Source of the DNA: Puniceicoccaceae bacterium
Lineage (GTDB): Bacteria > Verrucomicrobiota > Verrucomicrobiia > Opitutales > Opitutaceae
NCBI GenBank assembly: GCA_007695295.1
Contig: REEB01000097.1
Span: forward strand, 1-47,074
Length of the DNA: 47,074 nucleotides
Reading direction: 5' to 3'
Shown here one piece after another: positions 16,716-25,236 of the stretch (its first letter is position 1; each line of letters begins with the position of its first letter). Both the position numbers and the translations under genes were made by a program. A model generated the notes under the pieces. It saw only the letters and a program-made list of their open reading frames with translations, did not search any database and was not told where the DNA came from.

Positions 16716-18581
16716 ATGAGTCAGACCCAGGCAGAACGCTTCGAATTCCAGGCCGAAATCCGGCAGCTCCTCGACATCGTCATCCACTCCCTCTACACCG
16801 AAAAGGAGATTTTTGTCCGGGAGTTGGTTTCCAACGCCGCCGATGCCCTTGAAAAACTACGGCACCTCCAGTTGACCGAAAAAACCGTTTTCGACGACCA
16901 CCTCGCGCTCGAAATCAACCTCACCACCGACGACACCAAGGGCACCTTCACCATCCAGGACTTCGGCATCGGGATGACCCGCGAGGAGTTGGTCGAAAAC
17001 CTCGGCACCATCGCCCATTCCGGCTCCCGGCATTTTCTCCAGGCCCTTAAGGAAGGCGGCCAGGCCGGGGCCAGTCTTATCGGCCAGTTTGGCGTCGGTT
17101 TCTACAGCGCCTTCATGGTCGCCAAGTCCGTCACCGTCTACACGCGATCCTGGAAACCGGATGCCCAAGGCTGGCTTTGGCGCAGTGATGGATCCGGAAG
17201 TTACGAAATCGAGCCCGCCGAGGGCCAGCGCCGGGGCTGCAAAATCGTGGTCGAGTTGACCGAGGAGGCGAAGGAGTTCGCCAAAGCCGAGCGCATCCGC
17301 TCCATCCTCCGCCACTACTCGGCTTTCGTGCCCGTCCCGATCAATCTCAACGGCGAGCGCATCAACACCGTCCAGGCGATCTGGTTGCGAAGCCGCAACG
17401 AGATCAAAGACGAGGATTACAACGAATTCTATAAATTCCAAGCCAACGCTTTCGACAATCCGCGTTACCGCCTCCACTTCAGCGCCGATGCGCCCCTTGC
17501 CATTCACGCGCTCCTCTTCGTCCCGGAGGACAATCCCGAGCGTCTGGGCCTCGCTCGCATCGACCCGGGAGTCTCCCTTTACTGCAAAAAGATCCTCATC
17601 GAGCAGCATCCGGAGGATCTGCTTCCGGAGTGGCTGCGGTTTCTACGCGGGGTCGTCGATTGCGAGGATCTTCCGCTCAATATTTCCCGGGAAACCATGC
17701 AGGACCGCGCCCTTCTGGACAAACTGGGGCGCGTCATCTCGAACCGCTTCCTCAAGTTTCTCGATGAGGAGGCTTCCAAACGCCCCGAGGATTACGAGGC
17801 CTTTTATGCCGCCTTCAGCAACTTTCTCAAAGAAGGTATCGTTACTTCCTTCACCCACCGGGAGCCGCTCGCCAAGCTGCTGCGGTTCGCCTCCACCACC
17901 GTCGAGGCCGGCAAAACCACCGGCTTGGCCGACTATGTCTCCCGCATGCCGGAGGACCAAAAGGAGATCTACTTCCTCAGCGGCCCCTCCCGCGATGCTC
18001 TGGAGAGTGGCCCTTACCTCGAGGCTTTCCGCTCCCGCGGCATTGAAGTGCTGTTGCTGACCGACTCCTCCGATCCGTTTGTCATGGATGCGCTCCGCGA
18101 GTATGACGGCAAACCCTTGGTCGCGGCCGATCGTGCCGGCCTTAAGGTCGACGCTGTCGGCGATCCCAATCGCGGCGAGCCGTTGCCCGAGGAGCGGGCC
18201 AAGGCGCTTTGCGATTGGCTCCAAGCGCTCCTCGGCGAACGCGTCAAGGCCATCCGCCCCAGCAACCGCCTGGTCGACAGTCCGGCAATCGCACTCAATC
18301 CCGAGGGCGCCATGTCCGCCCAAGTGCGTCGCATGCTCAAGGCGGCGCGGCAGGTGGTGCCTGATGCGGTTGCGGTCGAGTTCGAGCTCAACCTCCGCCA
18401 TGGCCTCATCCATCGGCTCGATGCGCTGCGCGAGTCACGCGAGGACCTCGCCCGGCTCGTTGGCGAGCAACTCTTCGACAATGCGCTCATGGCGGCCGGC
18501 CTCTTGGAAGATCCGCGACCGATGATCAACCGCCTCAACCGCCTGCTCGAAGAAACCGCCGCCCGCGCCACAGACAACTGA
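16716..18581 (+). CDS. htpG: Chaperone protein HtpG (Hsp90)
   Basis: HtpG is the bacterial Hsp90, an ATP-driven cytoplasmic chaperone. The 621-residue product has the ATP-binding motifs ELVSNAADALEKLR, QDFGIGMTREELVENLGTIAHSG and GQFGVGFYSAFMVA. The middle domain has the catalytic arginine segment (LPLNISRETMQ), and the C-terminal dimerisation domain starts near residue 500. Length is normal. The start MSQTQAERFEFQAEIRQLL is typical; the 24 codons upstream are not conserved. No CIRCE operator is present between it and the divergent membrane gene. Confidence 0.97.
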   Translation: MSQTQAERFEFQAEIRQLLDIVIHSLYTEKEIFVRELVSNAADALEKLRHLQLTEKTVFDDHLALEINLTTDDTKGTFTIQDFGIGMTREELVENLGTIAHSGSRHFLQALKEGGQAGASLIGQFGVGFYSAFMVAKSVTVYTRSWKPDAQGWLWRSDGSGSYEIEPAEGQRRGCKIVVELTEEAKEFAKAERIRSILRHYSAFVPVPINLNGERINTVQAIWLRSRNEIKDEDYNEFYKFQANAFDNPRYRLHFSADAPLAIHALLFVPEDNPERLGLARIDPGVSLYCKKILIEQHPEDLLPEWLRFLRGVVDCEDLPLNISRETMQDRALLDKLGRVISNRFLKFLDEEASKRPEDYEAFYAAFSNFLKEGIVTSFTHREPLAKLLRFASTTVEAGKTTGLADYVSRMPEDQKEIYFLSGPSRDALESGPYLEAFRSRGIEVLLLTDSSDPFVMDALREYDGKPLVAADRAGLKVDAVGDPNRGEPLPEERAKALCDWLQALLGERVKAIRPSNRLVDSPAIALNPEGAMSAQVRRMLKAARQVVPDAVAVEFELNLRHGLIHRLDALRESREDLARLVGEQLFDNALMAAGLLEDPRPMINRLNRLLEETAARATDN

Positions 18582-18639
18582 TTTCATTGGCGCGAACGGT
18601 CCGGCCATGGCAAACTGACGGAAGTCCGTCTCCCTTGCC

Positions 18640-18957
18640 ATGACCACCGAATCACCACCTCCGCCTCCGGAGAAAGGTACGCCTCCGGCCTTCGCCATGC
18701 GGCCTTCCTCCTGGCTCGCCACCGCCTTCATCGGCTTCTTTTTCATCAATGGCGCCTGGCAGGCTCTTTTCCGTCTGCCCATGCTGCAATGGCCGCCCAC
18801 GACCGGCATGCTGCTCGCATCGGGGTTTGCCCTCGTCTGCATCGTCTTTGCCTTTCAGGCCCGCCAACGACCACCATCCGATGATCAACCTCCCGGACCA
18901 CCCTCATCCGCCCGGCGGGACAAGCCGCTGCCTTTCGGGGGACGGCCCTGGGTGTGA
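18640..18957 (+). CDS. Small proline-rich membrane protein, unknown
   Basis: A 105-residue protein I do not recognise. A proline-rich N-terminus (SPPPPPEKGTPPA) is followed by two hydrophobic stretches, at about 26-47 (SWLATAFIGFFFINGAWQAL) and 56-73 (MLLASGFALVCIVFAFQA). The tail is again proline-rich. It follows htpG by 58 bases on the same strand and converges with mgtE (stop at 18964). The helices make it a believable gene, but nothing indicates its role. Confidence 0.55.
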   Translation: MTTESPPPPPEKGTPPAFAMRPSSWLATAFIGFFFINGAWQALFRLPMLQWPPTTGMLLASGFALVCIVFAFQARQRPPSDDQPPGPPSSARRDKPLPFGGRPWV

Positions 18958-18963
18958 CTTGGC

Positions 18964-20349
18964 TCACCCCAATGTCTGCAGTATCAGCGTGGCCACGCCG
19001 AAGTAAATCATCAGCCCCACCACGTCCACCGTGGTGGTGATCAGCGGGCTGCTCGCCACCGCCGGGTCCAGTTTCAACTTCGTGAGTAGAAAGGGAAGCA
19101 TCGAGCCCATCAGATTCGCCACCAGAATAATGCAGGTCATGGCCAGGCCAATCACCAGACCAATCGTCCAATCCCCTCGAAAGGCGCCCAAAACCGAACT
19201 GACCAACCCCATCATCGCCCCCAGCATCAGGCCCACAAAGACTTCCTTGGCCAGGGTTGGCAACCAGGACCGCGTGCGCAGATCACCGGTGGCCAGAGCG
19301 CGCACCACCAGGGTCGCCGACTGCGCTCCGGAGTTGCCACCGCTTCCGATCAGCAGGGGTATGAAAAACGCCAGCACCAGATACGTTTCCAAGGTGGCCT
19401 CGTAGGCCGCGATCACCCCCGAAGAGATCAGATTCACAAAGACCAGCGCCAGCAGCCACCCGATCCGCTTGCGCACCAGCATGAAGGGGCTGGCCAGGCT
19501 ATAGGGGGTTTCCAGCGGGGCGACCGCGCCGATTTTGTGGATGTCTTCGGTGGCCTCCTCTTCGGCCACGTCCATGATGTCGTCGACGGTGACAATGCCG
19601 AGCAAGACACCCTGCGAATCGACGACCGGCAGTGCGTTAAGGTCGTAGAGTTGGACCATTTCAACCGCTTTCTCCCGGTCCTCGAAGGCATTCATGGCGA
19701 TAAAATCATAATCCATCAACGACTCCACTTTGTCGTCCGGAGAGGCCATGATAAACCGCCGCAGCCGGAGGGCATCCAGCAACTTGCCTTCATCGTCGGT
19801 CACATAGACGAGGTTGAAGGTTTCGCGGTCGCGCCCGTAGCGCCGCATATGGGCCAAGGCCTCCGCCACCGTCATGTCCTTCTTAACCCGGATATAGTCG
19901 GGCGTCATCAATCGGCCCACGCTTTCTTCCGGATAGCCCAACAACTGACGGGCTTCACGCAGGTCAGACGGAGAGAGCAGCATCATCATCCGCTGCAGGA
20001 CTTTGGCCGGCAACTCCTCCAGCAGGGCGGTGCGGTCGTCGGGAGTGAGATTGGCCAGAAGATGGCGGGTGTCTTCGTCGGTCAGCTCCGTCAAAAGGGC
20101 GTCCTGGTGTTCGTAGTCGAGATAGGAAAAAACATCCGCCGCTTTCGGCCGGGGTATGGAGCGGAAGAGGAGCACGCGGTCACTTTTGTCGAGGTGGAAC
20201 ATCACCTCCGCAATCTCCGGCGGCTCCCAGTCGCTCAGCTCTTTCGCAGCATCTTTCCACCGGTGCAAATGGATTAACTCCACCACCCCTTGAATGCGCT
20301 GATCCAGCTCCTCCGGAGTGATCGTCGGCTTGGTTTCTTCCGTGTCCAT
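18964..20349 (-). CDS. mgtE: Magnesium transporter MgtE
   Basis: MgtE is a magnesium channel gated by cytoplasmic Mg2+. The 461-residue product has the N domain of short helical repeats (about 25-130, including LTDEDTRHLLANLTPDDR). Two CBS domains follow (about 135-260, with ESVGRLMTPDYIRV and ALPVVDSQGVLLGIVTVDDI). Then a plug helix and five membrane helices include ERAP-type sequence replaced here by SPFMLVRKRIGWLLALVF, the pore motif GGNSGAQSATLVVRALATGD, and a final helix around VDVVGLMIYFGVATLI. The start is ATG 20349; the in-frame extension to 20520 overlaps the upstream gene. It lies 49 bases after the aminotransferase stop on the same strand. No magnesium riboswitch was seen. Confidence 0.95.
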   Translation of the reverse strand: MDTEETKPTITPEELDQRIQGVVELIHLHRWKDAAKELSDWEPPEIAEVMFHLDKSDRVLLFRSIPRPKAADVFSYLDYEHQDALLTELTDEDTRHLLANLTPDDRTALLEELPAKVLQRMMMLLSPSDLREARQLLGYPEESVGRLMTPDYIRVKKDMTVAEALAHMRRYGRDRETFNLVYVTDDEGKLLDALRLRRFIMASPDDKVESLMDYDFIAMNAFEDREKAVEMVQLYDLNALPVVDSQGVLLGIVTVDDIMDVAEEEATEDIHKIGAVAPLETPYSLASPFMLVRKRIGWLLALVFVNLISSGVIAAYEATLETYLVLAFFIPLLIGSGGNSGAQSATLVVRALATGDLRTRSWLPTLAKEVFVGLMLGAMMGLVSSVLGAFRGDWTIGLVIGLAMTCIILVANLMGSMLPFLLTKLKLDPAVASSPLITTTVDVVGLMIYFGVATLILQTLG

Positions 20350-20398
20350 AGTCCAGTCTGGACTGCGGATGCTGGCGGGCTCAAGCCCCGCCTTTGCG

Positions 20399-21316
20399 TC
20401 ATCGCTCGACCATGCGGTTGGCCGGATCCCGCGCCGCCCGCTCATCCGCCCAAGCCTGAAAGCCCCGCCGCAGCTTTTCTCCCTCACTCGCCGTGGTGAT
20501 GGAAAACCGGACCTGGTCAATGGAGCGCACCGGGGCCAGATCCTTCGTCGTGGAGGTCAGAAAACACCCTTCGAACCCTGGTAGTTCCTTCTCTCGCACA
20601 GGACGTTCATCCACCTTCCAGCCGACCAGACCCGCAAAGGCATGTAATAGCAACCGCCGGGTGATGCCATCGAGTATTCCACAGGCCAGGGAAGGCGCGA
20701 CCAAGGTGCGGCCGGTCCAGAAAACAATATTGCAGACGGCCGCTTCCGTCAGCTCCTCCCGCTCGTTCAGCATCAGGACTTCATCAGCGCCGCGCTCCCG
20801 CGCCTCCCGCAGGCAGAGCAGGTTGTTGAGATAATTTCCCGTCTTCCAGGCCGGGTTCAGCGACCAGATGGGGTTGCGTTTCAACGTCCGCGCAATACTC
20901 AGGCTGAGTCCGACCGCAGGGTTGGGAGGGGCCGCGAGTGGTTGGACCAAAATTACCCAGAAAGGATTATCCGCCAATCCGGGATCGAGCCCGATGGACC
21001 CTCCTCCACGGGACAACTGCAACCGTACATAATAGTCGCCCCGGAATTCCGGCCAGCGGACCCCATGTTCACGAATCGTGTTTCGCAGCTCTGCCCTCAA
21101 GCCCGCTTCCGTGAAGGGCACTTTGATGGCAAGCGCATCAGCCGACCGGTGAAGCCGGTCCCAATGTTCCTCAAAGGCGAAAAGGTGGCCCTGTCGCGTG
21201 CGCCAGACTTCATAAACCGCATCTCCGTAGAGGAACCCCCGATCGAGTGGTGAGATCGAGACTTCGCGGGCGTCGCGAATCACTCCAATGGTGTTTGCCA
21301 AAATTGGCGCGGCCAT
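20399..21316 (-). CDS. Class IV aminotransferase (branched-chain / D-amino acid type)
   Basis: This 305-residue PLP enzyme has fold type IV. It may be a branched-chain aminotransferase, D-alanine aminotransferase or aminodeoxychorismate lyase. The PLP lysine is K158 in SLNPAWKTGNYLNNLL. The family start (DRGFLYGDAVYEVWRT) and the PLP-phosphate segment ELTEAAVCNIVFW are clear, followed by GILDGITRRLLL. The KTGNYLNN and DEVLMLN segments lean to the IlvE side, but no substrate is certain. The start MAAPILANTIG at 21316 is preferred to an open extension of 59 codons. mgtE follows 49 bases downstream, so both may share a transcript. Confidence 0.88.
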   Translation of the reverse strand: MAAPILANTIGVIRDAREVSISPLDRGFLYGDAVYEVWRTRQGHLFAFEEHWDRLHRSADALAIKVPFTEAGLRAELRNTIREHGVRWPEFRGDYYVRLQLSRGGGSIGLDPGLADNPFWVILVQPLAAPPNPAVGLSLSIARTLKRNPIWSLNPAWKTGNYLNNLLCLREARERGADEVLMLNEREELTEAAVCNIVFWTGRTLVAPSLACGILDGITRRLLLHAFAGLVGWKVDERPVREKELPGFEGCFLTSTTKDLAPVRSIDQVRFSITTASEGEKLRRGFQAWADERAARDPANRMVER

Positions 21317-21493
21317 GGGACAAACCAAGAGAGCACGGTGCCCGCGGGCGAGCAAAATAACGACGCTTGAGACCCTCCACGGCGTGGTTCCGGTCCCCGG
21401 CGGCGGTGGATCAGGGACTGCTCCCAAGGAAAGGAGGGTTCCCCAATACCCGGGTGTGGTGGATTTCGCAGTGGTAGACAGCCCGCAGACCAC

Positions 21494-21520
21494 AAAAAAG
21501 CCCGCGGAAGACCGCGGGCT
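21494..21520 (-). terminator. Rho-independent terminator of the histone-like gene
   Basis: A 9-bp perfect stem (21499-21507 with 21512-21520, AGCCCGCGG/CCGCGGGCT) with a 4-base loop. On the minus strand it runs into six T (A at 21494-21499). It is 22 bases past the stop of the 21543-21989 gene. Confidence 0.92.
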
Positions 21521-21542
21521 CGATCCTGCAGAGGCGGAAAAA

Positions 21543-21989
21543 TCAGCGGGGCTTGGTCAGACCGAGAGCACGCTTGATGTTTTGCACCGTGGCCAGGCTG
21601 ACGCCGAACTCGCGGGCAAGCTGAGTGCTCTTGCGACCTTCCTTGAGATGGTCACCGATTTTCTGCTTGTCCTCCGCGGTCAAGCGGGCCCGCTTGCCCT
21701 TGCCTTTGCGGGCTGCCTTCTTGGCGGCGGTTTTTTTCGCCGCTTTGCCGGCGGCCTTTTTCGCGACCTTCCGGGCGGCCTTTTTCGCGGCTTTGCGCCC
21801 GGGGCGGCGACCACGGCGGGTAACGCCTCCCAGGCTGGTCAGAGCCTCGATCAGCTCTCCACGGGTTTCGTAACCCATGTCGGTGTGAAGCGAGGCCAGT
21901 TGCGCGGAGCGATCCTTCTCAATCGACTTCTCCAGCTGCTCGACTGCCTTGCGGGCTTTTTCCAGTTCGGTGAGTTTTTCAGTCAACAT
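21543..21989 (-). CDS. Histone H1-like Lys/Ala-rich protein fused to a helix-turn-helix
   Basis: This 148-residue basic protein has three parts. Residues 1-35 form a charged, coiled-coil-like helix (LTEKLTELEKARKAVEQLEK). Residues 58-100 are an H1-like tail of KKAA-type repeats beginning RRGRRPGRKAAKKAAR. Residues 103-146 form a helix-turn-helix (LTAEDKQKIGDHLKEG, then QLAREFGVSLATVQNIKRAL) of the kind found in recombinases and simple repressors. The parts suggest a nucleoid-associated protein that coats DNA with its tail, with some site preference from the HTH; this is inference. The start ML... at 21989 follows an AT-rich stretch (22000-22060), unusual here and likely to hold the promoter. 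It has its own terminator, so it is monocistronic. It is divergent from oppA. Confidence 0.85.
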   Translation of the reverse strand: MLTEKLTELEKARKAVEQLEKSIEKDRSAQLASLHTDMGYETRGELIEALTSLGGVTRRGRRPGRKAAKKAARKVAKKAAGKAAKKTAAKKAARKGKGKRARLTAEDKQKIGDHLKEGRKSTQLAREFGVSLATVQNIKRALGLTKPR

Positions 21990-22193
21990 ACAACCATGAT
22001 CAGAACACACTTGCATGGTTTAGCAACAGTATTATTACGAAAAATTCTGTCTTGATAGGGACTCGTTTCCAACGGCCCAATTCCTGCGGTTTGCCGCCTT
22101 CCGGAACACAGGGCGCCCGACCTGTCATCACGCCACTTGATGGAGGGAAGTTGCAGCGTTGCCAATGCGCCCAACACTGTTTCCATCGGGTGC

Positions 22194-23849
22194 ATGAGAC
22201 CGCATCTTGCGCCGCTCCGTTCCCATCGCCACACGACTTGGATTCCAGTGATTTTGGTCGTGGCGGGCCTTTTCACCGCCGCCTGTCAGCCCCGGCAAAC
22301 CGCCGTGGAAGCGGGTCTTGCCGATCAGGTCCTTCACCTCGGCAATGGCGCCGAGCCGGAGTCACTCGACCCGCACATCACGACGGGCTTCCCCGAGTAC
22401 AAGATTCTCAATACGCTCTTCGAAGGACTGGTGGCGCCGGATCCGCGTGATCTATCCCCCACACCGGGAGCCGCGGCGTCCTGGGACATTTCCGAAGACG
22501 GCACCCGTTACGTTTTTCACCTCCAACCCGAAGGGCGTTGGTCCAACGGCGATCCCGTCACCGCCGGAGATTTCGTCACCTCCTTTCAGCGCGCCCTCTC
22601 CCCCCGGCTCGGCAATCGCTACACTTACCTCTACGACCCGATCGTCAACGCCCGCGCCTTTGCCGAAGCCGAGCTTGATGATTTTTCGCTCGTCGGCATT
22701 CAGGAAATCGACCGCCTCACCCTCGAAATCCGCCTCACCGAGCCGGTTCCCTATTTCCTTTCTTTGCTCACCCACAATGCCTTCTACCCCGTGCATCCGC
22801 CCACCATTCTCGCCCATGGCGACCTCGATGAACGCGCGACGCGCTGGATCCGCCCCGGTGTTCTGGTCGGCAACGGTCCGTTCCGCTTAACGGAATGGCG
22901 CACCAACAGTTTTCTCCGGGTCGAGCGCAATCCGCACTATTGGGACGCCGAAACCGTGGGGTTGAATGCGGTGGTTTTCTACCCGATCGAAAACCAGGAC
23001 ACCGAGGAACGCGCTTATCGCAGCGGACAGATCCACGCCACCAGCTCCCTGCCCCGCGCCACCGTGGCCAGGCTCAGCGAAACCGGCGCACCCGAGTTTC
23101 GCGCCGATCCGTTTGTCGGCGTTTATTATTTCACCCTCAACACCACCCGGCCACCGCTCGACGATGTCCGCGTCCGCCGCGCCCTCGCCCTCGCCATCGA
23201 CCGGGACAACATCGTCGCCACTGTCACCCGCGGCGGAGAGACTCCGGCCCGCCACTTCATCCCGGATTCCACGGCCGGATACCGGCCCGGCCCGCTGCTC
23301 GGGGAGGATGTCGCCGAGGCCCGCCGCCTCCTCGCCGAGGCCGGCTTCCCCGACGGCCGGGGCTTTCCCACGCTTGAGCTCTTGTTCAACACGCTCGAAT
23401 CGCATCGGGAAATCGCCCAGGTGCTCCAGCAGATGTGGCGCGAAACACTCGGGATCAACATCCGCCTCTTCAACCAAGAGTGGCAGGTCTACCTCGCCAC
23501 CCGGCGCAGCGGAAATTTTGACGTTTCCCGTGCCGGGTGGGTCGCTTCCTACAACGATCCCACCGTTTTCACCAACCTGCTCATCAGCGACGCCGGCAAC
23601 AACGACACCGGATGGGCCAACGATGAATACGATCGTCTCGCCGTGCGGGCCCGCCACACCATCGATCCCGGTGAGCGGCTGGCCCTCTTCCACCGGATGG
23701 AAGAAATCCTGCTGAAGGAGATGCCGGTCATCCCGCTTTACTTTTACCGCAGCCACTACCTGCTGCATCCGGCCGTCCGCAACTGGCACCCCACCCCCCT
23801 CAATCAGCATCCGCTCAAACACGTTTATCTCGATCCAGGATCCCAGTAA
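22194..23849 (+). CDS. oppA: Oligopeptide-type ABC transporter substrate-binding lipoprotein
   Basis: This 551-residue SBP_bac_5 (OppA/DppA) protein binds peptides for an ABC importer. It starts with a lipoprotein-like signal (WIPVILVVAGLFTAAC), with Cys at about residue 29; the -3 residue is Thr, which is unusual for a lipobox. The family opening (LHLGNGAEPESLDPHITTG) is present, as are FEGLVAPDP, the WSNGDPVTAGDFVTSFQRAL motif, VRRALALAIDR, and the late NRAGWVASYNDP-like segment (SRAGWVASYNDPTVF). No permease or ATPase gene is adjacent, so it is an orphan binding protein that presumably serves an importer encoded elsewhere. A start 19 codons upstream (22137) is possible. Confidence 0.92.
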   Translation: MRPHLAPLRSHRHTTWIPVILVVAGLFTAACQPRQTAVEAGLADQVLHLGNGAEPESLDPHITTGFPEYKILNTLFEGLVAPDPRDLSPTPGAAASWDISEDGTRYVFHLQPEGRWSNGDPVTAGDFVTSFQRALSPRLGNRYTYLYDPIVNARAFAEAELDDFSLVGIQEIDRLTLEIRLTEPVPYFLSLLTHNAFYPVHPPTILAHGDLDERATRWIRPGVLVGNGPFRLTEWRTNSFLRVERNPHYWDAETVGLNAVVFYPIENQDTEERAYRSGQIHATSSLPRATVARLSETGAPEFRADPFVGVYYFTLNTTRPPLDDVRVRRALALAIDRDNIVATVTRGGETPARHFIPDSTAGYRPGPLLGEDVAEARRLLAEAGFPDGRGFPTLELLFNTLESHREIAQVLQQMWRETLGINIRLFNQEWQVYLATRRSGNFDVSRAGWVASYNDPTVFTNLLISDAGNNDTGWANDEYDRLAVRARHTIDPGERLALFHRMEEILLKEMPVIPLYFYRSHYLLHPAVRNWHPTPLNQHPLKHVYLDPGSQ

Positions 23850-24026
23850 CACCGCCCCCAACGCGCATTCCACCCCCCACCCAACGGGCGCCAGGGCTCC
23901 GCTTTCCGTTCGACGTGAAAAGTGGCCGGGCATCGTGGCCAGTATCTCACCTCCTCCCCTCGCGTGGCTCGAAACCGCCCACCCCGTGGCTGGAAGCAAG
24001 CCAGACGACTTTCAATCTCCGCAACT

Positions 24027-24620
24027 TCAGTGGTAAGCACGGCGGCCTTCGAGCGCGCTTTTCAGGGTAACGGCGTCGGCATAAAGAACACCGCCGCCGC
24101 TGGGAAGACCAAAGCCGATCCGCGTCACCGAGATGAGGGCGTCGAAATGGGTTTCCTTGAGATAGTGGCAGGTCGCCTCCCCTTCGATGTCATTGGGCAG
24201 GGCAAGGATGATCTCGGCGGGTTGCATGCGCTCCAAACGGGCATCCAGGCCGGCCAGGTTGAGGTGCTCCGGCCCCACTTGGTTTATCGGGGACAATTTG
24301 CCGTGCAGGACATGATAAAACCCGCGATAGGCTCCGGACCGCTCAATGGCCAGCAGGTCCGGCACATGCTCGACAAAACAAAGCCGCGAGGCGTCGCGGG
24401 CTTCATCCGCGCAGAGGGAGCAGGGTCCGCCCTCGGAGAGGTTGCCGCATTCCGGGCAACGTATAATGGTGGAGGCGGCCACTTGGAGAGCATCAATCAA
24501 CTCGGGCAGGCGGCCCGGTCGTTCCACCAGCAGGTGGAGCGCAAGCCGCTCGGCCGATCGATAGCCAAGACCGGGAAGGCGCTTGAGCTGCTGGACGAGG
24601 GCTTCGAAAGCGGGTGTCAC
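24027..24620 (-). CDS. recR: Recombination protein RecR
   Basis: RecR acts with RecO (and RecF) to load RecA on gapped DNA. The 197-residue product starts at GTG 24620, with a GAGG close upstream. It has the helix-hairpin-helix (LKRLPGLGYRSAERLALHLL), a four-cysteine zinc finger (CPECGNLSEGGPCSLC), and the Toprim domain (VEHVPDLLAIERSGAYRG onward). The C-terminal Walker-like segment includes TRIGFGLPSGGGVLYAD. It is 111 bases downstream of ybaB, the usual ybaB-recR pair. dnaX, the common third member, is absent here. Confidence 0.96.
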   Translation of the reverse strand: MTPAFEALVQQLKRLPGLGYRSAERLALHLLVERPGRLPELIDALQVAASTIIRCPECGNLSEGGPCSLCADEARDASRLCFVEHVPDLLAIERSGAYRGFYHVLHGKLSPINQVGPEHLNLAGLDARLERMQPAEIILALPNDIEGEATCHYLKETHFDALISVTRIGFGLPSGGGVLYADAVTLKSALEGRRAYH

Positions 24621-24731
24621 CTCGTCAGGCCAAGCGAGCGTCCGGGTGCGCAGAACGACGGGGGCACCGGTCGCGCCCGGGCCGGTTGTTCCACCGTTGG
24701 GATTGAACGGATGCCTTCAAGGGGAGCCGCG

Positions 24732-25040
24732 TCAGAAAAGCCCGGGCATTTGAAATCCAGCGGTCGCCTTCTGCATTTCCGTTTCGTTGAGCTCTTTGGC
24801 TTTGGCCGCGGCATCCCGGATCGCTTCCAGCAGGGTTTCCTCCACCAGCGAGACCTCCTCTTTGAGAAACTCGGGGTCGAGTTTGAGTTCAAGGAAATGG
24901 CCGTGGCCGTTGACTGCGATCTGCACGGCGCCGCCACCGCTTGAAATGTCGATTCGCTGCTGCTCCAGGCTCTCCTGGATTTCCGCGATCTGCTTCTGCA
25001 TTTTCTGCGCCTGCTTGAGTAACTTTCCGACTCCGGCCAT
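24732..25040 (-). CDS. ybaB: YbaB/EbfC nucleoid-associated protein
   Basis: This 102-residue protein binds DNA as a tweezer-shaped dimer. It begins with the family helix (MAGVGKLLKQAQKMQKQIAE) and a conserved strand pair (GGGAVQIAVNGHGHFLELKL). It ends with a second helix and a short tail (TAGFQMPGLF). Length is typical. It precedes recR on the same strand. A GC hairpin lies 56-76 bases before the start. Confidence 0.95.
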   Translation of the reverse strand: MAGVGKLLKQAQKMQKQIAEIQESLEQQRIDISSGGGAVQIAVNGHGHFLELKLDPEFLKEEVSLVEETLLEAIRDAAAKAKELNETEMQKATAGFQMPGLF

Positions 25041-25084
25041 GGGAATAAATTAGGTTGATGGTTGCCTGATCAATCGTGGTGATC

Positions 25085-25116
25085 GAAAAATGCTCGGCCC
25101 CGGAACGACCGGGGTC
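25085..25116 (-). other. Leader hairpin with T-run upstream of ybaB-recR
   Basis: CCCCGG (25098-25103) pairs with CCGGGG (25109-25114) across a 5-base loop, extended by a G-U and a G-C pair. On the minus strand it is followed, after five bases plus a short gap, by TTTTT (25086-25090). The gap to the T-run is long for a terminator, so it could be an attenuator or an unrelated structure. Confidence 0.3.
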
Positions 25117-25236
25117 AAGGTTATAGCCGATCCCCCCGGCCAACGTCGTGGCTCCTCAGCCACCCGCTTCTGATCGCCCCCTTCACTCGCCCGCGCTTGC
25201 CCCGGTCGGCCTCTCTGCGGCAGTCTGGCGCCATCC

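Noticed and set aside
20350-20398. Magnesium riboswitch before mgtE
   Set aside because: Only 49 bases separate mgtE from the upstream gene, too short for an M-box, and no such structure is seen.
25041-25236. SRP RNA between ybaB and the DUF432 gene
   Set aside because: The region has a GC hairpin but lacks the conserved GGTCAGGTCCGGAAGGAAG-type core of bacterial SRP RNA.
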